Shown piece after piece: positions 36,401-49,794 of a DNA stretch of 64,000 nt (the first letter of the stretch is position 1; each line of letters begins with the position of its first letter). The notes below the pieces were generated by a model, which worked only from the letters and a program-made list of their open reading frames with translations, did no database searches and had not been told where the DNA came from. Made by a program: the position numbers and the translations under genes. Source of the DNA: Lampris incognitus. Taxonomy: Eukaryota; Chordata; Actinopteri; Lampriformes; Lampridae. The DNA is taken from contig NC_079216.1 in assembly GCF_029633865.1 (NCBI RefSeq), positions 19,194,677-19,258,676 of the forward strand, given 5' to 3'.

Positions 36401-39400
36401 TCACACTAGGAAAACCGGTGCAAATGGCCCCCCGTCAGTTCGAACTGGTTAAACAGCAAAATGCGGAAGGAATTACAGCTGAACTGAATGCAGTTAGCAA
36501 AGCACAGGGCGCCAATACCAACCGCGACCGCAGTAACGCTAGCAACCACTGTTATGTCTGCACACATCGACAGTGCTGCATTTGATTTGGTGCTGTTCTA
36601 TTGTGCTGGGATCGATCGGTGATGCCTGCGGTCTCTGGGTTGTTTGATCGGGTCTGCCTGTGATGCTGTGTCAGGCTAAATAAAGAATGCAACGTAGCGG
36701 TTGTGTCGAGCGACAGCGCTGTGTCCTGACGTGATTTCTGAATACAATATTGGCGACGAGGATGGCTGATATCTCTCTCCCACCACCTGCCCCCTTCCTG
36801 GCATTACCTGGCGAGCCTCCGGTACCATGGACTCGCTGGCTACATAGTTTTGAAAATTACATCATCGCCTCAGGGCTCGACGACGTGAGCCAGGCTAGGA
36901 AGACGGCTCTGTTGATACACTGCTTGGGAGCAGAGGGTCATCGTGTGACTCTGGGGAACGTCACAAGCTTTGACGAAGCTGTGGGACTTATGAGCACCCA
37001 TTTCGCTGCTCCACAGAGTGCCCTCCTTCGGCGATTTATATTCCGTCAGCGACACCAACTGCCTGGTGAGTCTGTGCAGCAGTATGTAGCTAATTTGCGA
37101 GGGCTAGCTAGCTCATGCAAGTTTGGCCCGCTTCAGGACGAGATGGTTCGCGACCAGCTAATCGAACACACCAACAACGCAAAGGTGCGTGAGACTCTCC
37201 TGCTGGAAAAAGACGATCTGCTGCTGTCCAGAGCAATTACCATCGCACTACAGGTTGAGGGAGCAGCTGAGTGTGCTGCTGTGCTAAATACACAGCAAGT
37301 GGCCACCTCCAGTCAAGCTGCCAACGACTCCTCCCTCTACTCACGGCTGCCCCTCGGGACGCAACCCAGCCAGAGCGAGGCGGGCGCCGACTCCACTGGG
37401 GACGCTTTGCAACTGCAACGATGGCGTTCTCGGCCCCGCCCTCAACAGTCCTGTGGTAACTGTGAATCTCGGTCTCATGTTTCAAGGGCTCAGAATTGCT
37501 CTGCCCGTGGCCAGACATGCCGTAGCTGCGGTAAGCAAAATCACTTTGCCAACGTCTGTCGATCTTCCCCGGCTGGGTCAGAGGGCCACACCCCCCAGTC
37601 TTCAACCGCCGTCATTCACAAGGTGAGCTCTGGGCCAGTGTCATTCAAATCATGCACAGTCAACATTAATGATGTGTGCATCCCCCTGCTGTTGGACACC
37701 GGTGCAGGTGTGTCTTTCCTGAATGTTGATACCTACAATCAATTTTTCGGTTCACTGCCACTGTCCGTACCCTCAGCTGTCCTCTGTGGGTATGGTGACT
37801 CCAAAATCGATCTGGTTGGCTCTCTCCAAGTGACTGTCCGCTATGGAACCAAGCTGGTGCCCAATGCAGTTTTCCATGTGGCACGCCGTGGGGCCAACCT
37901 GATGGGCCTGGACCTGTTCTCCGCTCTGGGGTTCTCCCTCTTAGACACAAGGGGGGCAGCAATCCTGACTGTTGCCACACCTTGGCAGCAGAAGTGGCCA
38001 TCGCTGTTTATGGGGCTGGACTGCCTCTCCGCCTTCGCCCATCAACCTCTCCTCAACCCTGCTGTGAAATCTGTCATCCAACCACTGCACCGCATCCCGT
38101 TGGCTCTCCATGATGGGGTCTCCGCCGAGCTGCAACAACTGCTGGAAGCTGGCATCATTGAACCGGTGGACGCGTCACCTTGGGTCTCAAACCTCGTGGT
38201 GGCTAAGAAGAAGTCGGGGGGCCTGCGTGTCTGCGTCGATCTACGTGCAGTAAATAAGGCAGTGGTCCCTGATAAGTATCCACTGCCCACCTCAGAAGAA
38301 CTCACTGCTCAGTTCTATGGCTCTGAGGTGTTCTCCAAGCTCGACCTCAGACAGGGGTACTTACAGGTGCCCCTCCACCCCAGCAGCCGAAACCTCACAG
38401 CCTTTGTGACACATGCAGGAGTGTTTCGCTACACCAGGATGCCTTTCGGTCTCAGCTCCGCCCCTAGCTGCTTCCAGAAAATCATGGTCTCTGTGCTGGC
38501 TGGCATACTGGGCGTGGCCATTTATCTGGACGATATAGTGGTACACGGGCCCACCAGTGATCTCCACGACAAGCGCCTCAACATGGTCTTCGCAGCCCTG
38601 TCCAAGCACAAGCTAACTCTCAATGCTGAGAAATGTGTCCTCTCTGTGCCAGCCATCGAGTTCGTGGGGTTCCGGCTGTCAGCGAGCGGTGTAACTCCAC
38701 TACAATCCAACGTGGACGCCATTCAGGCCATCCCTGAGCCCAGCTCGGCCGCCCAGGTCGCCTCCTTCCTGGGTATGACAAGTTACTACCTGAGGTTTCT
38801 TCCCCAGTACTCTGCGACCACAGCCCCCCTGCGCCAGCTGCTGCGTAAGGACGAGCCATGGGTGTGGTCAAAGGCATGCAGTGACGCTGTGCGTGATCTC
38901 AAGACTCAACTGACTTCACCACCAGTGTTGGCTCACTTCGACATCTCCAGCTCCACCTTTGTGACCTGTGACGCATCAGCCACAGCGATAGGGGCTGTGC
39001 TGTCTCAAACCCAGAACGGTGTGGAGAAGCCCATCGCCTTCGCCTCCCGTGCCCTCAACCTGACCGAGCAGCGATACTCCGTGGGTGAGCGTGAGGCATT
39101 AGCCTGTATCTGGGCTTGTGAAAGGTGGCACCTCTACCTCTATGGCCGCTCCTTCACCCTCAGGACAGATCACCAGGCCCTGACAGCGCTGCTGTCCACA
39201 TCTGTGACTGCTGTCCACATCTGTGACAGGCCACAAACCCCTGAGGTTGCACCGCTGGTCTGACCGCCTCCGCCAGTACAACTTCAGCCTGCAGTTCACC
39301 CCAAGCAGAGACAATGTTGTCGCCGACCTGCTCTCTCGCTCTGTCTCCACCCCAGCTCCACAGACGGACACTGACTGTGTGGAAAAGGACATTGTCCAAA

Positions 39401-42400
39401 TGCTACACACACCCCTTCAGGCCACTGTCTCTCTGCAGAAGCTGGGGGCAGCCTCCGAACAGGACCCTGTCCTCTCCCAGCTCCGCACCTACATCCAGAA
39501 TGACTGGCCTCACAAGGTCCCAGAGGAGCTGGCTGCGTTCGCCCGAGTCAGACAGGAGCTCTCCTGCTGGAACGACACCTGCGTGGCACGTGGGTTTTGC
39601 ACAGTGGTCCCAGCTGCTCTCCGTGCACGTGTTTTGAATATGGTGCATGAAGGCCACCTGGTCATTGTGAAACTGAAACAGCGCTGCCAAGACCTGGTGT
39701 GGTGGCCGGGGATAGACAGAGATATTGAGGCTCTGGTGAAGGACTGTTCTGCCTGCCTTGTGAGTGGCAAGACTGGCCACCAGGCTCCCCCACCCCTGCA
39801 ACCTCTCGCCTGGCCCTCTCAGCCCTGGGAACACCTGCAGTTGGACATTTGTGGTGAGATCCACGGAGTTCCCCACCACCAACGCTTCATGGTGGTCGCC
39901 TACGATCTACACTCAAAATGGCCTGAACTCACCACTTCCGGCACTGTGACCTCACAGATCATCATCAACTTCCTGGACTCTCTTTTCTCTTGCTGGGGCC
40001 TCCCAAAGACCATCACCACTGACAACGGCCCTCAGCTGATCTCTGCTGAGTTCACTGCTTATCTCGAAAGCAAGGGCATCCGTCATATACGCACTGCGTA
40101 CTACCACCCCCAGGCCAATGGCGGCGTTGAACGTTTTCACCAGTCACTGAAGAACGGCCTCAGAGCACACATGGCCCAAGGGTGCTCTTTCACGCAGGCC
40201 ATCCGTCACACTCTGCTGCACTATCGGGCCACACAGCACTCGACCAAAGGCGTCTCCCCAGCCTCTCTCATGCTAGGCCGGGAACTGTGCATGCCCCTTG
40301 ACAGGCTGCGCCCCTCCACACCTCAGGCACCTCCCTCTGGGGTCAGAGCCTCAGTCACTCGTCAGCAGATGCGGATGAAGCAACGGTTTGACCAGTCAAA
40401 ACGAACCAGGGTGCCAGACATCAATGTGTCAGACTGGGTCAGGGTCTGCAGGCCCCACAGGGACAATAAAATGGCTTCATACTGGTCCTCTCCTCTCCAA
40501 GTCACCCGTCAGCTGGGCCCAGCCACTTACCTCCTCAGCGATGGCACTCGGTGGCACTCCAGTCGTCTACGGAAGGTGTCAGCTCCGCCACACACAGCTG
40601 GTGACACAACCTTAGCCATTCCCTCAGCATGGCGAGACGCCCCGGGGCTTCATGCAGCTCCTACACGGGCCCCAGACATTCCTGGGCCTCAGCTTCCCCT
40701 GCCATCTCCCTCCCCACCTCGGCCTGCCCAGCCTCAGGCTGCCCCGCGACCTGTTCGCACATGTTTACGCCCTGGCCACCTAGAGGACTTTGTGTCAACC
40801 TTTCATGTTTGAAATCCTGCCGGGGGGGGAATGTTATGTCTGCACACATCGACAGTGCTGCATTTGATTTGGTGCTGTTCTATTGTGCTGGGATCGATTG
40901 GTGATGCCTGCGGGCTCTGGGTTGTTTGATCGGGTCTGCCTGTGATGCTGTGTCAGGCTAAATAAAGAATGCAATGTAGCAGTTGTGTCGAGCGACAACC
41001 ACTACAATAAGGGCAACAGAAACGCACAGCGGCCCAAAACAGCCTGCCCCCGATGTAATCGCGTGCACGGGCAGCAGCAGGAATGCCCTGCACGCAACAG
41101 GTGTTGCAGGAAATGCGACAAGCTGAGACATTTTGCTGCCGTATGCAAAACCAGAGACGTGAGGGAGATCGTTTACCAGGATGATGCGTATGAGGGCGAA
41201 GCGGAAAGTGGAAGCCGCCCCTACTTCCTCGGTTGCATAGAGGGGATGGATTTTGAGAAAAAGTGGCAAGTGGAGTTACCGATCTGCGGCAAGTTGGTTA
41301 ATTTTAAAATCGATACGGGGGCGGACATCACTACCTTGTCACAGACTGCATATAGGTCACTGCCTGAACGGCCACAGCTGGTTAAAACATCAATCGACCT
41401 AAGAAGCCCAGGGGGAGCACTGCAGTGTGCGGGGAAATTTGTGGCGTGCACGGAGAAACGGGGGAGATGCACAAAATTGGGATTTTTGTGATAAAAGGGC
41501 CAAATGCCAACAATCTATTGAGTCACAGAGCTGCATGTGAAATGGGCCTAGTTTTTAGAACAGATCAGGTTAGCGAAGATGTTTTTGGGGACATTGGATT
41601 GCTTAAGTGTGAAGCTGTCATGATTGAGCTTAAGCCCAATATACAGCCTTATGCCCTCAGCACGCCACGCAGGGTCCCTTTCCCTCTCATGCCAAAGGTG
41701 GACGACGAGCTGCAACGCATGCAGTCCTTGGGGATCATCACAGAAGTGACCGAGCCCACAGAGTGGTGCGCACCCATGGTGCCCGTAGTCAAAAAGAACG
41801 GCAAGATACGGATCTGTGTGGACCTAAAGCGGTTAAACCAGGCTGTTAAGCGCGAGCGGTTTATGCTTCCCATGCTGGAGGACATTATGCCCAAGTTAGC
41901 AGGGGCAGGGGTTTTTACAATGCTAGACGCATCGTCTGGCTTCTGGCAAATTTCGCTAGATCCCAGATGTGTAAAACTAACCACTTTCATTACTCCCAGA
42001 GGCCGGTTCTGTTTCCAGCGGCTCCCGTTCGGCATCACATCGGCACCGGAGATCTTCCAGAGGGAAATGTGCATTCTGCTGAGAGACCACAAGGGCACGG
42101 TCGTCGTCATGGATGACATACTCGTGTACGGAAAGGACCAGGACGAGCACGATAGAAACTTGGAGGCGGTACTGCAGACAATCAAAACATCGGGGCTGAA
42201 GCTCAACCGGGAGAAATGCCGCTTCAGCAGGAGTGAGTTGCAATATTTCGGGCAAATCATCAGCAAAGACGGCATCAAACCAGATTCAGGCAAGGTGAAG
42301 GCCATCTCAGACATGCAGAGCCCCGAGAATGTCCCTCAGATGAGACAGTGGCTGGGTATGGTAAATTATCTGGGGAGGTTTCTACCCGAACTGTCATCAG

Positions 42401-45400
42401 TGCTACACCCGGTGAGTGAGCTGCTGAAGAAAGACGCAGAGTGGCAGTGGGGGGAGCCCCAACAGCAAGCCTTCACCAAGGTAAAAGCAATGTTGTCTTC
42501 CACTCCTGCCCTGGCATACTATGATGTAGCAAGGCCCACCATTGTGAGCGCGGACGCTAGTAGTTACGGGCTGGGGGCAGCACTGTTGCAGGTTCAGGGG
42601 GACAAAGTTCAGCCTATTGCCTTCTGCTCCAGAACTCTCACAGGTGCAGAGAAGAGATACTCTCAGTTAGAGAAGGAATGCCTTGCAGGGGTGTGGGCCT
42701 GTGAGCGGTTTTCCCGTTATCTGTTAGGCTTAGCTGAGTTTAGCTTACAGACAGACCACAAGCCCCTGGCCCCCCTCATTAGTGCATATGATCTGGACAA
42801 AGTGCCGCCAAGATGCCAGCGGCTTCTAATTTGTCTAATGCGTTTTAACCCCAGAGCAGTGTATGTTCCGGGTTCACAGCTGGTGGTGGCCGATGCCCTT
42901 TCCAGGAACCCACTCCAGGACGGCCGCGGGGAAGACACAGACGGGGATATGCGTGCGCATGTCAAAGCTGTGATCGAAACCAAACTGGTGGCGAGCACGA
43001 AGCTGGACATGTTAAAGCAGGCCACGCGCGTCAGGACGACACAATGCAGAGGGTGATCGGGTACACCAGAGAGGGATGGCCGAGGCACGTGCCCTTTTAT
43101 CTGCATGGCTACCATGCTGCGAGGGCATCGCTGTCCGAGGCAGACGGGCTGCTCCTGTACCAAGACAGGATTGTAATTCCCCCCGCGTATCAGGAAGACA
43201 TCCTACACAGGATTCACAAAGGGCACCAAGGCCTTACAAAGTGTCGTGAAAGAGCCAGGATGTCTGTCTGGTGGCCCAGCATTGGATCGGACATTTACCG
43301 GAAAGTTACACAGTGCACATTCTGCCAAATCAATAAGCTCTCACAGTACAAAGAGCCCCTACGTACAACACCACTGCTGCTCGACCCATGTCACAAGATT
43401 GGGGCAGACCTTTGCAAGCAGGATGGAAAAACCTACCTGGTAGTGGTTGATTATTATTCCAGGGACATTGAGATCGCCCAGCTACGGACCACCTCCAGTC
43501 TACAGGTGATTGAGCAGCTGAAAGGTATGTTCGCACGATGGGGCGTCCCTGGGAAACTCATTAGTGACAATGCCACACAGTTTACGTCAGCCGAATTTAG
43601 GCAGTTTTGTAGGAACTATGATTTCCGCCACACAACGGCGGACGGCCAAAAGAATTTTGCGGCAGCCTGACCCACACCTAGCGCTGATGTGCTACCGCGC
43701 CACACCAATTGCTGCCACAGATACGAGCCCCGCGCAGCTCATGACCGGCCGCCAGATCCGGACCGACATGCCTGTGCTGGAGAGGAAACTCCAGCCACAG
43801 CTCTTCGACCACAAGGAGGTGGAGAAGAATGACAGAAGGGCAAAAGAGGCTTATAAGTTTTTCTTCGACAGGAGACACTCTGCATGTGCCCTAACCAAAC
43901 TGCACTCAGGTGAGAGGGTACGAGTCAAACTAGACGGGCAAAAGGGGTGGAAGATGCCCGCAGTCGTGGTGAATCCCTCAGGGGAACCACGCTCCTACAC
44001 GGTGCGTACGGAAGACGGGGCTGTCTTCAGACGGAACCGCAGGCACCTGCAATCAGTGCCTGCCCCTGCAACTGTTGCAACCTAACCAGCCAGAGACAGC
44101 AATGACTTGCAGCAGGAACAACTCAGCCCACCGGTCGCTACCTCATCGGGCACTCCCACGGAGCCGGACGTGCCAGCAAGGCCCTCTGGGTTCACCATCA
44201 CCTCCAGTGGCAGAGTTGTAAAACCCCCAAAGCGGTATGATGTTTAGATACTGAGTGAGCAATGGGGCAGAATAATCCCCACACTCAGTCGAAGGGCTGG
44301 GCAGTCTACCCCACCCTTCAGGTTAATTTTTGAATTTTGAAGTGCATGTCTTCATTGTTAGCTGGTTATGCTGTTAATTAGCAAATTGCTAATATAGTAT
44401 TGCTGTTGCTCTGTTTTATAATCTAGCAATGTTATTGTTTCCATTGGAACGTACATGTTCTTTAAAAGGAGGGAGATGTGATGAGAACTACAGTGCCCAG
44501 CATGCTGTGTACGTAAGAGGAGGGACACGCAACCATACGTTTTAGCGCGGTTCTGTACTGGGGCATTCTGGGGGATTGTCCGGGTCGGGGACTGGAAGCA
44601 GATGGCTGAATAAAGCACGTTATTAATCGCGACTCCCTTGCCTGTTGTTTATGCACATGACAGTATGAATGGCATTAAAGCCTACAGGTATTTAATCTAA
44701 AAAAAAAAAAAGATTGCAATGTAACGGTATTACATTTATTTTGTCTTTTTTGGATCCTCAACAATATCATGTTTGGTGTAGTCATTCACAATGTGAGCTC
44801 TGGGCCAGTGTCATTCAAATCATGCACAGTCAACATTAATGATGTGTGCATCCCCCTGCTGTTGGACACCGGTGCAGGTGTGTCTCTCCTGAATGTTGAT
44901 ACTTACAGTCAATTTTTCAGTTCACTGCCACTGTCCGCACCCTCGTCTGTCCTCTGTGGGTATGGTGACTCCAAAATCGATCTGGTTGGCTCTCTCCAAG
45001 TGACTGTCCGCTATGGAACCAAGCTGGTGCCCAATGCAGTTTTTCATGTGGCACGCCGTGGGGCCAACCTGATGGGCCTGGACCTGTTCTCCGCTCTGGG
45101 GTTCTCCCTCTTAGACACGGGGGGGGGGGGGCAGCAATCCTGACTGTTGCCACGCCTTGGCAGCAGAAGTGGCCATCACTGTTTGTGAGTGGCAAGACTG
45201 GCCACCAGGCTCCCCCACCCCTGCAACCTCTCGCCTGGCCCTCTCAGCCCTGGGAACACCTGCAGTTAGACATCTGTGGTGAGATCCATGGAGTGCCCCA
45301 CCACCAACGCTTCATGGTGGTCGCCTACGATCTATACTCAAAATGGCCTGAACTCACCACTTCCGGCACTGTGACCTCACAGGTCATCATCGACTTCCTG

Positions 45401-48400
45401 GACTCTGTCTTCTCTTGCTGGGGCCTCCCAAAAGACCATCACCACTGACAACGGTCCTCAGCTGGTCTCTGCTGAGTTCACTGCTTATCTTGAAAACAAG
45501 GGCATCTGTCATATACGCACTGCGTATTACCACCCCCAGGCCAATGGCGGCGTTGAACATTTTCACCAGTCACTGAAGAACAGCCTCAGAGCACACATGG
45601 CCCAAGGGTGCTCTTTCACGCAGGCCATCCGTCACACTCTGCTGCACTATCGGGCCACATAGCACTCGACCACAGGCGTCTCCCCAGCCTCTCTCATGCT
45701 TTTCCAGGAACTGTGCATGCCCCTTGACAAGCTCCGCCCCTCCACACCCCAGGCACCTCCCTTTGGGGTCAGAGCCTCAGTCACTCGTCAGCAGACACGG
45801 ATGAAGCAACGGTTTGACCAGTCAAAACGAACCAGGGTGCCAGACATCAATGCGTCAGACTGGGTCAGGGTCTGCAGGCCCCTCAGGGACAATAAAATGG
45901 CTTCATACTGGTCCTCTCCTCTCCAAGTCACCCGTCAGCTGGGCCCAGCCACCTAACTCCTCAGCGATGGCACTCGGTGGCGCCCCAGTCGTCTGCGGAA
46001 GGTGTCAGCTCCGCCACACACAGCTGGTGACACAACCTTAGCCATTCCCTCAGCATGGCGAGACGCCCCGGGGTTTCATGCAGCTCCTACACGGGCTCCA
46101 GACATTCCTGGGCCTCAGCTTCCCCTGCCTTCCCCCTCCCCACCTCGGCCTGCCCAGCCTCAGGCCGCCCCGCGACCTGTTCGCACACGTTTACGCCCTG
46201 GCCACCTAGAGGACTTTGTGTCAACCTTTCATGTTTGAAATCCTGCCGGGGGGAGGAATGTTATGTCTGCACACATCGACAGTGCTGCATTTGATTTGGC
46301 GGGAACGATTGGCGATGCCTACGGGCTCTGGGTTGTTTGATCGGGTCTGCCTGTGATGCTGTGTCAGTCAAATAAACAATGCAACGCAGAGGTTGTGTCG
46401 AGTGACAGCGCTGTGTCCTGACGTGATTTCTAAACACAATGGGCTAGGTGCACAAGCGGTCGTCATTGAAACTTCCGGGCGTCCTGGAGTGCATAGCCAT
46501 TTCCGGTCAGATTTGTTGTGAGGAGAACGGATAGCTAGCTAGCTGTATCTTTCAAGATGAGTGTCTTCGGGGCAAAGAGGAGGCGACTGGTTACTTATCA
46601 GCGACAACAGACAGCGACAAATAGTTACCACTGTTGTGTACCTAAGTGTGCTAACTCATCTCGGTATAATTCGATGATTAGCTTTCATTGATTTCCAGCT
46701 AACCCTGAGCTACGAGCCCATTGGCAAGCTAAGATCTGTAGAGACGAGTTCATGCCTTCCGAGACTACTCGTGTCTGTAGTCGGCATTTCAAGACAGGCA
46801 ATGTAGTTCTGACTGGGGGACAGAAAGTACTCAACAAATGTAGTGTACCATCTCTTTTTGCTTGGAACGAATATTCTGCTCCAGCCCCAAGGCTCAATGT
46901 TTGGCAACGCCGCCCGAGATGCCCTTCCCTGGACATAGCGTTACCAGTCTCTGACTCCGACTCTTACATGGAAGCACGGGCACCCGATCACGACTACTGC
47001 ATTACACCGGCGACCGCCGTAAGGGCTGATCAGCTGGCTGAGGCAAACGAAATGTTGAAAAGGAAAGTACTGGAGCTGCAAAACTGTCTGGAAAGGTTGC
47101 AGCTACAGTCCCGTTTTGGTCTGCAACGTCTCGCAGGGTCAGACGAGGACATTCGTTTTTACACAAGGTAAATGAACCATTTTCTGGAATATAAAATAAA
47201 TTATGTGTCTACCGGTATGTACACTGCCGTGTGTTTACCGTAACAGAAAGAAGGTCTAATGTGCTTATATTTTTATTCTTAGAATTGCATCATACAAGCA
47301 TTTCTTGACCTTTTGGCAACAGATAGAGCCAGCCGTAAAAACCAAGATGATAAGGGTCACCAGTGCTGCCTCTGTCAACTCTACTTAACACAAAGCAACA
47401 GTAAGTTATGTTATGAGAATCAAATCCAGTGAAGAGAAATAATGGTCATTGTTGTATCCAATGTTGATGTGACGCATGTATGTGCATGTACTGCATGTTG
47501 AGAATGGTTTGTGGTTACACACTCGTGGGCAATAGGCACTATATACAATAAACAATAGGGCATAGGGCATAGGCTACTGGGGCCAAGACTGCCTCAGGGT
47601 GATCATGGGTGAATAGGCAACATCTCTCTAGTGGCACTTTTTGGTGGTTAAATTGCTTTTACTGTCATGCTATTGCTGTTGTGATTTAACTGGTCTCTGC
47701 ATGATAAAAACACAAAGCCCTTTTCATTTATTTTCACAGAAACTGGCACCCATTGACGAACTGCTGCTATTTTTGATGTACTTGTCTGTTGGCCTGCCTC
47801 TCAGATCTTGCCAACCGCTTTGACATTCACCGCACTACAGCCAGCAGGATCATTACAACATGGACAAACTTTCTTTACTTTGTCCTTGGCTCCATCCGCC
47901 TGTGGATACCACAAGATGAAGTGAAAGCTCTTTTGCCACCAGAGTTTGAGTCCTACCCTGACACACAGGTGATCCTTGACTGTACAGAGATCTACTGCCA
48001 AACTCCTTCCTCTCTCCTTCTGCAGAGTGAGGTCTTCTCAACATACAAATCTCACACAACATTCAAGGCCTTGATAGGAATTGCCCCCCACTGCCCCATA
48101 ACATTGATCTCTGCATTGTATGCTGGCTCTATGAACGACCGAGAGATCTTCAAGATATCCGGCATTACTAACCTCCTCATAGCAGACAGCCATTATGGTG
48201 GACAAAGGTTTTGTGGTGGACTCTCTCGTTCCCTGCAAGGTGTACTGACCCGCCTTTCTGTCGAAGAATGCCCAAATGTGTAGGGAGGATGTCCAGCGGA
48301 CGCAGTCCATTGCCCGCTTGAGAGTCCACATTGAGAGGTGATTTTGTTTTGAATACTAATATTTATATCAATTCTATTTTACACGGGTAAAGATTTGATG

Positions 48401-49762
48401 ATGATATTCTGTATCTCATGAATTAAATACTCTGCCCATTTCTCTTACAAGAAATGTATATTGTATATCTTATGGGTATCCTTATGTTGTTCATTTTTAC
48501 TTTTTCTTCTTTGTTTCAAACCTGGACAGGTGTATCCGGAGGGTCAAAGAAAACAAGCTGTTCAGCCAGGTCATACCGCTGTCTGTGTGTGGAAGTATCG
48601 ATCAGCTGTTCAATGTAGCTTGCATCTTGGTGAACTACCAGAATGGACCACTGGTGAAGGCCTAGGCAGGTAAATGTGTAACTAGTATTTGCAGTTACTA
48701 CTTATAAATTGATGGAATAATGGCACATTTGCAGACATTAGTGGGGTTAACGTTATAATCTTAGTAATAAAGCAAATTTGACATTAAATAATTATGCATT
48801 TAATTCCAAAAGGAGAGAGACGCCCTCAGGGGCGAACCCACGCTGATCTCACAACCATCCAGGGCCAGGAGGACCATCTGCCCACAGCCAGCCACACAGA
48901 CCTCTGTCACCAGGACCAGGAGGACCATCGGCCCACAGCCACACAGACCTCTGTCACCAGAGGTCACAATCACATACATGTGAGCTACTGCTCCATTTAC
49001 CTAATCAGATGTCAGCATATTGTCCCAGTGAACCAATTCTCCATTCAAACATATCATATCTCACCTGTATTGTATTTGTTGTATTCATTGTCCATCCATT
49101 GTATATAGTGCCCATACTCAAGTGCCTTATCCTGTTGTATAATATTGTCTATCCATAGTACGCAGCTCATAGTACATAGTCCATAGTACATACTAGCCAT
49201 ATGCTTCACAAGCTTTTTGTCACATGGCATCTTGCCATACTCCATGTTGTCTGCTACACTTGTTCCTGTTATTAAGGACAAAGCAGGCAAAGTAGGGAGT
49301 TTAGATAATTATCAACCGATTGCTCTAGCCAGTGTGGTATCTAAAGTGATGGAGAAAATTTTATTTGACAGATTAAGTTCTTATTGTATAACTACTGAAA
49401 ACCAATTGCTGTTCATCTATGCTTGCTTGTTTATTCTGTAAAGCACTTTGTGAAAAGTGCTTTACAGAATGCCCCTTTCTATCTATCTATTATTTCATTT
49501 TTCTATTCCTCCAGTCATAACATCATCGAGAGTATTTGGTCTGTTGGTGCTTGACAAACTTCAATAGGGGAATCACTCAGAAATGGTCAATAAAAACAGA
49601 TTTATTGTAAAAACATATTACTGTGATTTTTGGTAAATCCTGAAGACACCTTGTGTAAAATGCCATCGCACCTCTCTGCTTCTCGCATCAAGACCGGAAA
49701 TGGAAATGCACTCCGGTAATGGGAAGCGGAAGTGGTAGAATGTCGCTAACGGGAGCAGCCGA

Positions 49763-49794
<32 letters not shown>

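Larger units (their letters stand above)
36550..40997 (+). mobile_element. Ty3/Gypsy element B, nested in element A gag
   Basis: The 5' LTR starts TGTTATG at 36550 and the 3' LTR at 40832. The 5-bp TSD ACCAC (36545-36549 and 40998-41002) proves integrase-type insertion into A. A different family from A: its gag-pol is only distantly similar and the sequence following the LTR (tggcgacgaggat, 36751) is another primer-site type. A G-rich polypurine tract precedes the 3' LTR. The 3' LTR lacks the last 31 bp present in the 5' LTR. About 4 differences occur in the 166 shared LTR bases. Confidence 0.92.
35683..44662 (+). mobile_element. Ty3/Gypsy element A, complete but defective, with element B nested in gag
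   Basis: LTRs at 35683-35867 (185 bp) and 44477-44662 (186 bp) start TG and end CA. They are flanked by the 5-bp TSD GTATG (35678-35682 and 44663-44667). The primer site TGGTGTCAGAAG follows the 5' LTR and matches the 3' end of vertebrate tRNA-Leu. A polypurine tract (aaaaggagggaga, 44464-44476) precedes the 3' LTR. Without B the internal region is about 4.1 kb. By eye the LTRs differ at 7 sites plus one indel, so it is the oldest of the three Ty3 insertions. Multiple lesions make it non-autonomous. Confidence 0.93.
46455..49745 (+). mobile_element. THAP-DDE DNA transposon, decayed
   Basis: Inverted subterminal repeats lie at 46471-46508 and 49692-49733: ggagtgcat..ccatttccggtc on the left is mirrored by gaccggaaatggaaatgcactcc on the right, with 22 of 24 positions matching in the best block. 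Between them are THAP and DDE transposase exons in + orientation. The right end is bordered by a LINE tail. Exact termini and TSD are not clear. The DDE domain is of the HARBI1-like (DDE_Tnp_4) kind, with an N-terminal THAP DNA-binding domain as in several eukaryotic IS-like families. Confidence 0.75.
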
